A stretch of DNA of 64,000 nucleotides, taken from positions 48,112-112,111 of IMG/VR virus record IMGVR_UViG_3300021138_000007; one strand, given 5' to 3'. The notes under the pieces were generated by a model. It saw only the letters and a program-made list of their open reading frames with translations. It searched no databases and was not told where the DNA came from. Both the position numbers and the translations under genes were made by a program. Shown here one piece after another: positions 44,194 through 51,388 of this stretch; position 1 is the stretch's first letter, and the number at the start of each line of letters is the position of its first letter. Source of the stretch: a virus.

Positions 44194-44252
44194 TTGACTT
44201 TTTAGTGTTTAGTAGTATACTAGGCTATCGCTGAGGCGAGGGAGTAAAACAG
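44194..44252 (+). promoter_or_regulatory. promoter and leader of the gene at 44253
   Basis: TTGACT (44194-44199), 16-nt spacer, TATACT (44216-44221), then a leader with TCGC/GCGA hairpin and GGGAG 8 nt before ATG. Nearly the same promoter occurs at 46307-46334. Confidence 0.75.
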
Positions 44253-44828
44253 ATGTTTATGAAACGCGACAAGTCCGACGATTTACAGAATGCCGCTTGT
44301 AATATCTTTGGATACAATGGTACTAAATTGAAAGCTGAGTTGGCTAAGGACAATATCGTTCAGTTGACTGACATGTATTGGCATGGTGGTACTAAAAGTT
44401 TCTATGCCATTATTGAATTGGCAACGATGAATTCAGTACCTTTGCCAAGTTTTCATCCTATGTTTGACGGTCAAGTACTTCCTGATAAGGTGGAACTTAA
44501 ACCAGGATACGTACTGGTTCGCCATATTAAATTCTGCGGAAGTGATTTAGGACTTGAGTTTATCGTTCATGCTGACGACTGGAAGAATTACGAACTTCCA
44601 GTACCCACCGAACTGAATAGGGATCAAAAGGTAGTACTTCTTTGTACTAAGTGCTATATTTCAAGTTATAGGCGCGAAGAAGCCAAAAGGTACGGTATTA
44701 AGGATTTTGACGCGATTAAGTCAGAGTTAATCGCTAAAGGACTTTTGTCCAAAATCGGAGCACTCACCGTAGAAGGTAAAAATGTTGCCAGTACTTTAGG
44801 CGACATCTATTCCTACTCTAAAAGATAA
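44253..44828 (+). CDS. hypothetical cassette protein, 191 aa
   Basis: Not recognised. CSSD-free; has LLCTKCYISSYRREEAKRYG with a CxxC that is too short for a zinc site alone. GTAC tetranucleotides are frequent. Shine-Dalgarno-led, unlike most neighbours. Confidence 0.7.
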   Translation: MFMKRDKSDDLQNAACNIFGYNGTKLKAELAKDNIVQLTDMYWHGGTKSFYAIIELATMNSVPLPSFHPMFDGQVLPDKVELKPGYVLVRHIKFCGSDLGLEFIVHADDWKNYELPVPTELNRDQKVVLLCTKCYISSYRREEAKRYGIKDFDAIKSELIAKGLLSKIGALTVEGKNVASTLGDIYSYSKR

Positions 44829-44833
44829 GTACT

Positions 44834-44872
44834 AAAATAAAAGGGAAGGATATTCATCTTCCCTTTTATTTT
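44834..44872 (+). terminator. hairpin terminator
   Basis: AAAATAAAAGGGAAG / CTTCCCTTTTATTTT; the right arm overlaps the repeat's TTTTATTTT. Confidence 0.75.
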
Positions 44873-44897
44873 ACGTCTTAAAATCTATGACGGGACG
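44865..44897 (-). repeat. cassette boundary repeat (reverse), copy 6
   Basis: TTTATTTTACGTCTTAAAA then ...GACGGGACG, close to consensus. Confidence 0.9.
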
Positions 44898-45002
44898 ATT
44901 ATTGTAATAAAATTAAAAAAGTATTTTCACTATGGGATTTATTGTTATTATAAAAACAACTTTTATTATACTCTTAAACGTGTTTGAGGGTATAATAAAT
45001 AC

Positions 45003-45146
45003 ATGACGAATGAGGAGTTAGTAACAGAACTTCTGAAACTTAATCCTAAAGCAAAAATCAAGATTTTATCTTTGGATAGCATTGATAATCATGATTTGGT
45101 TAAGATTTATGGAGAACAAGATGTTATTATATTCGATCATCAATAA
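45003..45146 (+). CDS. hypothetical small cassette protein, 47 aa
   Basis: MTNEELVTELLKLNPKAKIK...; a short domain like those that follow DNA/RNA helicase or regulator N-termini, not identified. TATAAT then exactly 6 nt to ATG. The flanks match those of 43496-43738. Confidence 0.65.
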   Translation: MTNEELVTELLKLNPKAKIKILSLDSIDNHDLVKIYGEQDVIIFDHQ

Positions 45147-45155
45147 AAACGATTT

Positions 45156-45247
45156 GTTAGAGTAACACTCTAACGCACATCTTGTGATTGGCATAGTAGT
45201 CACAAGTTAACTCCAACCCTCAAACAAGCCCGTTGAAAACGGGCCTT
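45156..45247 (+). other. structured 3' RNA block, copy 2
   Basis: GTTAGAGT-aac-ACTCTAAC, then CTTGTGA (45181-45187) paired with TCACAAG (45200-45206) around a loop containing GGCATAGTA, then GCCCGT-TGAAAA-CGGGC terminator. Relative to copy 1 the stem changed C-G to T-A on both sides, keeping pairing. Confidence 0.75.
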
Positions 45248-45259
45248 TATTGCATTTAG

Positions 45260-45293
45260 AGTCCCGTCATGAATTTTAAGACGTAAAATAAAT
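45260..45293 (+). repeat. cassette boundary repeat (forward), copy 7
   Basis: AGTCCCGTCATGA + ATTTTAAGACGTAAAATAAA, followed by TTGCTGATTTTTGA. Confidence 0.9.
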
Positions 45294-45414
45294 TGCTGAT
45301 TTTTGAACAAGTTATTGATACTTGAAAATTGCTCGATTTCCAACAAGAAAATACGTTTACCCTATATGGTAAACTATATGCGTCTGTGCCATGAGGGGCC
45401 AACAGGGAGTTAAA

Positions 45415-46167
45415 ATGCAAGTTTTAGATATTAACCTTTCGTCAACGATTAACCAGTTTGTAGAATTTGGTGAGGTTGCTATGGAGTCCGTAGAAACCGC
45501 CGTAAAGCGGTTTGCTGGGTTGAATCTGTACTTGAAGGTATCCAACTACTCTGAAGGCGGATACGACGACGAAACAGGCAGGGAGTGGCCTTCAGGGTGG
45601 AACTCTGAAACAGCTCCGTATGACGTTAAAAACGTAGTATGGCACTGTCTTGGATTGTCCCATATGGACACTGATGCTTTTCGAGAGGAGTTCGAGTCGT
45701 GGGCTACCGCGACTGAACAGGAGTTTCTTGCGTCTGCCATCCGATGTATAGCCTATGACGATGAGAACATTCAGGCTGAATTCTTGACCCCTGAACAGTT
45801 TCAGGAACAGGAACAAGCTGAATTCGTTCGACGTATGAACCTTGAGCGAGATCGGTACGAACCTATCGCTTGTCGGTTCGCTCACAAGCATGGAGTTAAA
45901 TTTGGTACTCCCGAATTTATGTCCAAGTTGGCAGATGCTTTAAGTACTGCCGAAGAAGATGAGCAGGAACGAAGGCATGGCATGAGGGAGGACGGTTTGT
46001 GCTGTACTGGGTACGGTTTTGGTAGCGCGGCTGTAAACGAATGGTACGATTCGTACAATACTCGTTTACCTGAACTCGTCGAACTTGAGGGACTTATGGA
46101 ATGGATTCAAGAATTCCAACCGCTTTTGTATTCTGTTTGGGAGTCCAGTAGACTACAAACAGCATAG
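45415..46167 (+). CDS. hypothetical cassette protein, 250 aa
   Basis: Starts MQVLDINLSSTINQF with AGGGAG upstream; the frame from 45391 is the leader. Acidic, Glu/Trp/Tyr-rich, GC-richer and GTAC-rich. The leader has a GTTTACC/GGTAAAC palindrome overlapping the promoter. No family recognised. Confidence 0.7.
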   Translation: MQVLDINLSSTINQFVEFGEVAMESVETAVKRFAGLNLYLKVSNYSEGGYDDETGREWPSGWNSETAPYDVKNVVWHCLGLSHMDTDAFREEFESWATATEQEFLASAIRCIAYDDENIQAEFLTPEQFQEQEQAEFVRRMNLERDRYEPIACRFAHKHGVKFGTPEFMSKLADALSTAEEDEQERRHGMREDGLCCTGYGFGSAAVNEWYDSYNTRLPELVELEGLMEWIQEFQPLLYSVWESSRLQTA

Positions 46168-46178
46168 TCTAAAGTACT

Positions 46179-46212
46179 CAATAACTAGGAATGTAAAAAT
46201 TCCTAGTTATTG
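46179..46212 (+). terminator. hairpin terminator
   Basis: CAATAACTAGGAAT / ATTCCTAGTTATTG, 6-nt A-rich loop. Confidence 0.7.
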
Positions 46213-46230
46213 TTAATATATTAAAAAAAG

Positions 46231-46263
46231 TGTCCCGTTATGAATTTTAAGACGTAAAATAAA
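46231..46263 (+). repeat. cassette boundary repeat (forward), copy 8
   Basis: TGTCCCGTTATGA + ATTTTAAGACGTAAAATAAA, followed by TTGCTGATTTTTGAG. Confidence 0.9.
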
Positions 46264-46306
46264 TTGCTGATTTTTGAGTAAGCTGTAAAGATAGCAATAA
46301 AAGCAC

Positions 46307-46370
46307 TTGACTTTTTAGAGAATAGTAGTATACTAAGTTATCGCTTTGAGGGCGATATGGAGTAATGAAA
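46307..46370 (+). promoter_or_regulatory. promoter and leader of the gene at 46371
   Basis: TTGACT, 16 nt, TATACT (46329-46334), then a TATCGC/GCGATA hairpin and GGAG 8 nt before ATG. Sister of the promoter at 44194. Confidence 0.75.
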
Positions 46371-46811
46371 ATGTTTGATCGTTTAACAGAAACCGCGCTG
46401 GTGCCTTTCACTAATGATGAACTGAATCTTCTTTTGGATCGTCACTATGGAGTCGAAAGGAGTGACGACGACGGCAAGTCGATTATCACTGATATTTGGG
46501 ATGCTGTAGCCCCTTATACAGACGTATATGCAACACTGACACACTATCACATGACGGATTGGGAACCCGCTGAGGGTGGCTGTGGCATTTGGAAGGCAGT
46601 GGAGCAAAAAGCATGGCGCGTCGATGGCACTGTTACAGAAGACGATCTGGATGCCATTAGGGACGCAATCTTGTCTTCTCTAACAGACGTGCGAACCAAC
46701 GAGCAAGGTGAAATCGTAGGGTACTCAAACGACGGCGAAAAAGGTTCGTTTTCTGTTTACTTCACCGTCGGACGACCTTACGCACATATCCCCTATTTCG
46801 GATACTGCTAA
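46371..46811 (+). CDS. hypothetical cassette protein, 146 aa
   Basis: MFDRLTETALVPFTNDELN; acidic, not recognised. ATG 46365 also possible but only 2 nt from GGAG. Promoter and leader duplicate those of 44253. Confidence 0.65.
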   Translation: MFDRLTETALVPFTNDELNLLLDRHYGVERSDDDGKSIITDIWDAVAPYTDVYATLTHYHMTDWEPAEGGCGIWKAVEQKAWRVDGTVTEDDLDAIRDAILSSLTDVRTNEQGEIVGYSNDGEKGSFSVYFTVGRPYAHIPYFGYC

Positions 46812-46814
46812 GAG

Positions 46815-46848
46815 TTAAAAGCAAGGGAAGTAATTTCCTTGCTTTTAA
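46815..46848 (+). terminator. hairpin terminator
   Basis: TTAAAAGCAAGG / CCTTGCTTTTAA, 10-nt loop. Confidence 0.65.
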
Positions 46849-46876
46849 TTTGTGTCTTAAAATTCATGACGGGACG
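46843..46876 (-). repeat. cassette boundary repeat (reverse), copy 9
   Basis: AATTTGTGTCTTAAAATTC + ATGACGGGACG. Confidence 0.85.
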
Positions 46877-47064
46877 CTTTTTGTAAAAAAGTTAAAATTA
46901 ATTATTTTTAACCATTATAATTTATTGTTATTTAAAATAGTAATAAAACGTTGTTTTATATCAATAATGGTATGATTTGTCGATTCATTCTCTAAATGAT
47001 TATTTTGCCTATATTTTAGCAATAAATCGTGGATATTATTTAGAGAGTGTGATATAATAAAGAC

Positions 47065-47205
47065 ATGAAAAAGTTTATTCTTCATTGGAAAGACGGAAAG
47101 AAAGAAGAAGTGACTGGCAATGATATTGCTAGTGCCTTTAGCAATGCGGGATATTCTCAAGGCGCGATTAGAGCCTTGGATTATTACGAAGAAGTCAAGA
47201 ACTAA
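47065..47205 (+). CDS. hypothetical small cassette protein, 46 aa
   Basis: MKKFILHWKDGKKEEVTGND...AGYSQGAIRALDYY. TATAAT then 6 nt to ATG. A short WxDG...GxxI...AGY...ALDYY pattern that looks like a stand-alone small domain; function unknown. Confidence 0.65.
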   Translation: MKKFILHWKDGKKEEVTGNDIASAFSNAGYSQGAIRALDYYEEVKN

Positions 47206-47261
47206 TATGAACTAAAAATAACATTTAGAGATAGATGTTATTTTTATTATAATGCATTTAG

Positions 47262-47295
47262 AGTCCCGTCATGAATTTTAAGATGTAAAATAAAA
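47262..47295 (+). repeat. cassette boundary repeat (forward), copy 10
   Basis: AGTCCCGTCATGA + ATTTTAAGATGTAAAATAAA (one change). Confidence 0.85.
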
Positions 47296-47426
47296 TTAAA
47301 GATATTGCTTAAATTTTAGCTCGATTTATTACTACTCGAAAATTGCTCGAAAAATGTTCGAAAACACTCGATTTTTGCCAGCATATACGGTATTATATAA
47401 GAACATAAGGATACGGAGAACAGTAA

Positions 47427-47909
47427 ATGACTACAACTGAAATCGCTACCGCACTTGAATCCAAACCGAAGGGTTCCATTTTTACTCTGGTTGTTACACG
47501 CGCAGGCAAGGTGCGAAAGTCTTATGACGGTAAACCTATCACCAAGACTTCGATCATGCAGGGAATGACAAACGTCAACTATGCTGATCGTAAACCAGTA
47601 CGTGAAGCCGTCGCCAACGAGGAAAGGGATGCTCCCGAACTTCCATCCCATATTGAGGATACCTTTATGGTATCTAAGACACGATTCTGGAAGGGTAAGA
47701 ACGGTAAGGAGTATTTTCCTGTCTGTCTGACTGGTAATAAGCCGCAAGCACAATGGTACTTGGATGGTGAACCAGTGGACTTGGATACCATTAAGGATCA
47801 TCTTTTGGCTTCCGAGTACGCCGAACGAAAGGACAAGGAAACCACTGAGGACAAAGGTCAGGCCCTTTTCATCGGTGTCGAAGTTTCCAACGTAACGGAA
47901 GTACGATAA
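47427..47909 (+). CDS. 160-aa cassette protein, family A copy 3
   Basis: Third member of the family at 42039 and 42843 (KVRKSYDGKPITK, YADRKPVREAV, FWKGKNGKEYF, QWYLDGEPV, IKDHLLASEYA). GGAG lies 8 nt before ATG. GTAC-rich. Unknown function. Confidence 0.75.
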   Translation: MTTTEIATALESKPKGSIFTLVVTRAGKVRKSYDGKPITKTSIMQGMTNVNYADRKPVREAVANEERDAPELPSHIEDTFMVSKTRFWKGKNGKEYFPVCLTGNKPQAQWYLDGEPVDLDTIKDHLLASEYAERKDKETTEDKGQALFIGVEVSNVTEVR

Positions 47910-47916
47910 ACTTCTG

Positions 47917-47956
47917 AAATTAAAAGTAGGAAAAGCAATTTTCCTACTTTTAATTT
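47917..47956 (+). terminator. 18-bp hairpin terminator
   Basis: AAATTAAAAGTAGGAAAA, GCAA loop, perfect complement. Confidence 0.75.
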
Positions 47957-47981
47957 GTGTCTTAAAATTCATGACGGGACG
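47949..47981 (-). repeat. cassette boundary repeat (reverse), copy 11
   Basis: TTTAATTTGTGTCTTAAAATTC... + GACGGGACG; overlaps the terminator. Confidence 0.85.
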
Positions 47982-48034
47982 ATTATTTCAAAAATATTGT
48001 GTAAAATTATGCCTGATTATGGTATACTAACTGT

Positions 48035-48250
48035 ATGCCTACGAAGCGATATGATCGAACATGGTCGCAAATTTGCAATAAAGAAGGTAGCGTTTTAATT
48101 TATACTGAAGTTTTATGGTCCTCAAAATTCGGATCATCTTTTGTTACAATGAAGCGCGAACTTTACGAACAATTCGTGAAATCCAAAGAAAAGTATTTCT
48201 CAATTTTCATGAAAAAGAATAACATTACTAGCGTGATGTTAAAAGCCTGA
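48035..48250 (+). CDS. hypothetical cassette protein, 71 aa
   Basis: Basic, Lys-rich. Extended -10 ATGGTATACT ends 6 nt before ATG. Not recognised. Confidence 0.6.
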   Translation: MPTKRYDRTWSQICNKEGSVLIYTEVLWSSKFGSSFVTMKRELYEQFVKSKEKYFSIFMKKNNITSVMLKA

Positions 48251-48264
48251 GGTAAAATTAGAAC

Positions 48265-48657
48265 ATGGCTGCAAAGAATGAATGGACCTTAAAAACATGG
48301 GACTGCGATAATAGCGGAAATAAATGCTGGGTTAAGAAATTTGGCAAAGGAGAAGTTAGTGTTGGTGTTGGAACATTTCTTTTAGTCAACTTTTCTTATG
48401 GTCCTAATTCCGATCATTCTATGTCAGGCACTCGCTGGCATTATGGCACAACCATTTCAGAACAAGATATGATGAACTGGATTGACGAAAACGAAGGAAA
48501 ACATAAATCAATGCCAGTCGATCCAAAACTTTACAAAGATTGGTTTGATTCATGTTCAAAAGAAGTGCAAGATGCACTTTTGGCAGTTGGACAACCCTGG
48601 CATCAATTGTGTCTGAATGATCATAATCGAAAACTGGGAAATTTGAGGTATACTTAG
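48265..48657 (+). CDS. hypothetical cassette protein, 130 aa
   Basis: MAAKNEWTLKTWDCDNSG; aromatic-rich, mixed charge. TAAAAT 6 nt before ATG, 14 bases after the previous stop. Not recognised. Confidence 0.6.
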   Translation: MAAKNEWTLKTWDCDNSGNKCWVKKFGKGEVSVGVGTFLLVNFSYGPNSDHSMSGTRWHYGTTISEQDMMNWIDENEGKHKSMPVDPKLYKDWFDSCSKEVQDALLAVGQPWHQLCLNDHNRKLGNLRYT

Positions 48658-48660
48658 AGC

Positions 48661-48984
48661 ATGGCTAAGAAACCAAAAATCGTAGTCGATACGCCTTATC
48701 TAAATAGTTGGGCACATCAAGAAAAACTCAATCAGCAAGCCATTGAAGATGAAAAGAAATTGCCATTTCGACAAATGATTGAAGCTAGGAAAAAGCGACT
48801 AGCGAAAGAGATTGAAAGTGCCAAGAATTGCAATATCATCTTTAAAAATGAAAATATTGCATGGTATATGAGACTTTTCTACTGTGATAGAGAAACAGCA
48901 AGAAAAGAACTTGGTTATAGTCCTCCTCTTGCAACTGTATCTTTTGAAGAATATCGCAATTGTCCTTTCCGTGGAGGAGGATAG
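48661..48984 (+). CDS. hypothetical cassette protein, 107 aa
   Basis: Basic helical protein (MIEARKKRLAKEIESAK). TATACT, located at the end of the previous gene, ends 6 nt before ATG. Not recognised. Confidence 0.6.
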   Translation: MAKKPKIVVDTPYLNSWAHQEKLNQQAIEDEKKLPFRQMIEARKKRLAKEIESAKNCNIIFKNENIAWYMRLFYCDRETARKELGYSPPLATVSFEEYRNCPFRGGG

Positions 48985-48999
48985 GGCTTCGGCCCTTTT
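48983..48999 (+). terminator. TTCG-tetraloop terminator
   Basis: AGGGC-TTCG-GCCCTTTT just before the stop-adjacent repeat. The same hairpin is reused at 50187, 55728, 58204 and, with a TTTG loop, 59362. Confidence 0.8.
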
Positions 49000-49029
49000 A
49001 TTTTGTGTCTTAAAATCTATGGACGGACG
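48996..49029 (-). repeat. cassette boundary repeat (reverse), copy 12
   Basis: TTTTATTTTGTGTCTTAAAA... + GGACGGACG. Confidence 0.9.
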
Positions 49030-49054
49030 ATTATTGTAAGTTTATATATAACTC

Positions 49055-49257
49055 GATGTCCTGTATACACACTGGTATACAGGACATCAGCATTTGTTAA
49101 ATAACTAGGGAGTGAGTCTAGTCATTTAACTACTCGGCCCAATGCCAAGGCCCCGTCAAGGTCGGACTGTTTTTTATTCTACACTTTAAAGATTATGTTA
49201 TCGCTTCATATGTGTTTTAAGTTCCTCCCGCCAGCGCCGTCTCTAAATCACACTGAC
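49055..49257 (-). ncRNA. non-coding RNA candidate on the minus strand, about 200 nt
   Basis: Promoter TTGACT (49292-49287), 17-nt spacer, TATTAT (49269-49264), start predicted at G 49257. No ORF longer than a few codons. Hairpins: GTTAAAT..CTAG / CTAG..ATTTAAC, and a final perfect 14-bp hairpin GATGTCCTGTATAC (49055-49068 with 49075-49088) acting as terminator. Lies in the 380-base gap 49022-49402 that has no gene. Confidence 0.6.
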
Positions 49258-49331
49258 TCTTATATAATACCTTAACTGTGTATCGAAGTCAAGCATTTTA
49301 GAAAAATATTTTACATTTAAATTAAAATAAG

Positions 49332-49365
49332 CGTCTCGTCATCTTTTTTAAGGCATAAAGTAAAA
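49332..49365 (+). repeat. cassette boundary repeat (forward), copy 13
   Basis: CGTCTCGTCATC...TTTTTTAAGGCATAAAGTAAAA, diverged at both ends. Confidence 0.65.
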
Positions 49366-49389
49366 AGCTCTAGTCTTTTTACTTTATGC
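49353..49389 (-). terminator. 15-bp hairpin terminator of the gene at 49403
   Basis: GCATAAAGTAAAAAG / CTTTTTACTTTATGC, 7-nt loop; one arm lies inside the repeat. Confidence 0.7.
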
Positions 49390-49402
49390 AAGAATGATTC
49401 AC

Positions 49403-49768
49403 TTATGGATATACATAGTATTCCACTTTCACTTCACCAGATTGCAACATACTTACCATAGCAATTCCCCCAAGCCAGCCATATCCTTTCTCATTATAGC
49501 CAACATGAATGCTTGTATTGTCGATGCCAATTCCCTTGAACCATTCACAAATTTGTTTGGCTTTCTCAATGGCTTTTTCAGGAGAATTGAATTTATTCAA
49601 ATATCCTGCACCGCCAAAATAAGAATTATTCACAAGTAAACTTGTATCCACTGTTTTATTGTCTTTGTCGTCTTTTGGCGTGCTAAGACTATCCGCCAAA
49701 GGATAATCAGGCATATTCTCAATTTCTTCACGACGCTTCCAAAAATCGTTAGACTTAAAAACGCTCAT
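49403..49768 (-). CDS. hypothetical cassette protein, 121 aa
   Basis: MSVFKSNDFWKRREEI; the frame reaches 49786, but that codon is part of the -10 box (TGTGGTATACT), and ATG 49768 follows it by 6 nt. Two Gly-rich C-terminal segments (YGWLGGIAM). Not recognised. Confidence 0.65.
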   Translation of the reverse strand: MSVFKSNDFWKRREEIENMPDYPLADSLSTPKDDKDNKTVDTSLLVNNSYFGGAGYLNKFNSPEKAIEKAKQICEWFKGIGIDNTSIHVGYNEKGYGWLGGIAMVSMLQSGEVKVEYYVYP

Positions 49769-49820
49769 ATACGTAGTATACCACATAATTTATAAAAATA
49801 AACAACTATTTTGAAATAAT

Positions 49821-49853
49821 CGTCCCCTCATAAATTTTAAGACGTAAAATAAA
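49821..49853 (+). repeat. cassette boundary repeat (forward), copy 14
   Basis: CGTCCCCTCATAA + ATTTTAAGACGTAAAATAAA, between divergent promoters. Confidence 0.9.
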
Positions 49854-49894
49854 TCATTGACTTTCTAAGATCATGATGGTATACTATTTAAGCT

Positions 49895-50188
49895 ATGCAA
49901 ACAATCAACACCACTTTCGGTGAAGCTCGAATCGAAACTACCAAATACCAGCTTGGCGGTTTGGCTGTTTTTCTGATCGACAATCATAACGGGGAGCCTA
50001 TCGCAACTCTATCTACGTGTATTCCTGATCATGTTCACAAACTTGAAGAAGGTGAATTCTTCGTCAAGAATTGGTCAGAAAATGAAACTTTGGCACAAGA
50101 AGCATTTGAATCAGGGTTATTCATTGACACTGGCAAGAGTGCAGCCACTGGATATGTTGTTGCACCAGTCTGGAAATTCAAAGATTAA
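49895..50188 (+). CDS. hypothetical cassette protein, 97 aa
   Basis: MQTINTTFGEARIET; not recognised. TATACT 9 nt before ATG. Confidence 0.65.
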   Translation: MQTINTTFGEARIETTKYQLGGLAVFLIDNHNGEPIATLSTCIPDHVHKLEEGEFFVKNWSENETLAQEAFESGLFIDTGKSAATGYVVAPVWKFKD

Positions 50189-50202
50189 GGGCTTCGGCCC
50201 TT
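50187..50202 (+). terminator. TTCG-tetraloop terminator
   Basis: AAGGGC-TTCG-GCCCTT with T tail. Confidence 0.8.
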
Positions 50203-50234
50203 TTATTTTGTATCTTAAAATCTATGGACGGACG
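50201..50234 (-). repeat. cassette boundary repeat (reverse), copy 15
   Basis: TTTTATTTTGTATCTTAAAA... + GGACGGACG. Confidence 0.85.
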
Positions 50235-50306
50235 GTTATTATAATTTTTTTGAATTTTTATAAAATCATTGACTTCGATTATCATAAGGGGTATAATAAT
50301 TCTGTT

Positions 50307-50645
50307 ATGGAAATTTCAAAGCTCGAAAAGCCAAGTGTCGTCATTGCCAACGGGGTTGCCTATCTCGGAAAGGTTGTCGAAAAGGACAACAAAATCACAA
50401 TCGAAAACGCCTTTCCCCTTGGAACTCCAAAGGAAATCAAAGCCAATGACCTCATGGACTATATGGAAACTGCCTACAGTGAAAAGCTCACAAAGCTGAC
50501 TGTCGGCGGAACAAGCTCATGGACGTGCGTCGAACTTGATGAGGATTTGAGCATTTCTTGGGATGTCGCCAAGCTCAATCTAACTCGCGCTATCAAGCTC
50601 GGCCCCATCACTTGCGTTATTGACGCTTTCAACAAAATGCGATAA
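50307..50645 (+). CDS. hypothetical cassette protein, 112 aa
   Basis: MEISKLEKPSVVIANG; likely beta-rich; not recognised. The frame is open from 50031, but TATAAT ends 9 nt before ATG 50307. Confidence 0.65.
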   Translation: MEISKLEKPSVVIANGVAYLGKVVEKDNKITIENAFPLGTPKEIKANDLMDYMETAYSEKLTKLTVGGTSSWTCVELDEDLSISWDVAKLNLTRAIKLGPITCVIDAFNKMR

Positions 50646-50654
50646 AGGAGCAAC

Positions 50655-51152
50655 ATGAGAATTTTCTTTCCAGAAGAAAATTCTGTTACTGAGGGTACTA
50701 AGTCCTCAGTAACAGAAACTCAATCAAAACCCGCAAAAGCTCAAAATTCTTTCGAACTTGAAACAAAGTTGAAGGAAGTTGAATTTGAATTGAAGAAATG
50801 TCAGCAATCACTTAGGGATACTGAGCGTCGTTTGCAGGACGCAAAGCGCAATAATGTCAATATCTTTGAGACTGAAGTTAAAAATGTCAGGCTCATTGGT
50901 AGTGATAGCGACGGTGATCGTACCGAATGGTGCGCTAAAATGTTCCTTCACGAATCTGGTCATACCTTCTTTGTTCTTACAGAAGATGATGAGGAATGCG
51001 ATCTGTTGAATGAAGCAGTTGAAATTCTTGAGGGTGAAGAGGAGATCAAAATCCAAGGTGAAGCAATCGTTTTCTCTCCTAATTTAGCACGTAGATACGT
51101 TGTTGAATACGTGAGCGGATACGATGACGGTATTTGGCAACGATGTTATTGA
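50655..51152 (+). CDS. coiled-coil cassette protein, 165 aa
   Basis: GGAG CAAC ATG. N-terminal repeated peptide SVTEGTKSSVTETQ, then coiled coil (VEFELKKCQQSLRDTERRLQ), then a beta-rich part that may bind a partner. A 14-bp hairpin lies within codons 9-21 (50681-50717). Probably co-transcribed with 50307. Confidence 0.65.
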   Translation: MRIFFPEENSVTEGTKSSVTETQSKPAKAQNSFELETKLKEVEFELKKCQQSLRDTERRLQDAKRNNVNIFETEVKNVRLIGSDSDGDRTEWCAKMFLHESGHTFFVLTEDDEECDLLNEAVEILEGEEEIKIQGEAIVFSPNLARRYVVEYVSGYDDGIWQRCY

Positions 51153-51155
51153 TTT

Positions 51156-51192
51156 GTAATAGATTGGAAAAAGGACTTTTCCAATCTATTAC
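51156..51192 (+). terminator. 16-bp hairpin terminator
   Basis: GTAATAGATTGGAAAA / TTTTCCAATCTATTAC, 5-nt loop. Confidence 0.75.
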
Positions 51193-51194
51193 AG

Positions 51195-51224
51195 TTGACA
51201 ATTTTGTTTTTTGTTGGATATAAT
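51195..51224 (+). promoter_or_regulatory. strong promoter of the ncRNA at 51231
   Basis: Consensus TTGACA (51195-51200), 18-nt spacer, TATAAT (51219-51224), start at G 51231. Confidence 0.85.
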
Positions 51225-51230
51225 ATAAAT

Positions 51231-51310
51231 GTAGCCAGTTGAAGTTCTTTACTCACCTGCTGGAAGACTCAACGTGAAAGAACGCAGGTAATCTTTCAGC
51301 TACATTTTTA
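51231..51310 (+). ncRNA. small structured RNA, about 75-80 nt, candidate pseudoknot
   Basis: Begins and ends with pairing GTAGC (51231-51235)/GCTAC (51299-51303), then ATTTTTATTTT. Inside, GTTCTTT (51244-51250)/AAAGAAC (51277-51283) and ACCTGC (51255-51260)/GCAGGT (51284-51289) interleave as an H-type pseudoknot; alternative pairings GTTGA/TCAAC and TGAAAG/CTTTCA exist. No ORF. Not a known family to me. Confidence 0.75.
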
Positions 51311-51339
51311 TTTTGTATCTTAAAATCTATGGACGGACG
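51306..51339 (-). repeat. cassette boundary repeat (reverse), copy 16
   Basis: TTTTATTTTGTATCTTAAAA... + GGACGGACG, immediately after the ncRNA. Confidence 0.85.
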
Positions 51340-51352
51340 CTTTTTGTCATTT

Positions 51353-51388
51353 AATAGCTAAAGGAGAATTTCTTCTCCTTTAGCTATT
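51353..51388. terminator. 16-bp hairpin, terminator of the minus genes
   Basis: AATAGCTAAAGGAGAA / TTCTCCTTTAGCTATT, 4-nt loop. Confidence 0.7.

Noticed and set aside
46915-47160. Minus-strand ORF of 81 codons
   Set aside because: Antisense to the leaderless gene at 47065, which fits the regional promoter pattern.
47316-47972. 218-codon minus-strand ORF
   Set aside because: Shadow of the family A gene at 47427, which has a promoter, ribosome site and paralogues.
49769-49786. MWYTTY as a sixth member of the MWY tag
   Set aside because: These codons are the extended -10 box TGTGGTATACT; the true start is 49768. The same applies to MWYTECG at 53404.
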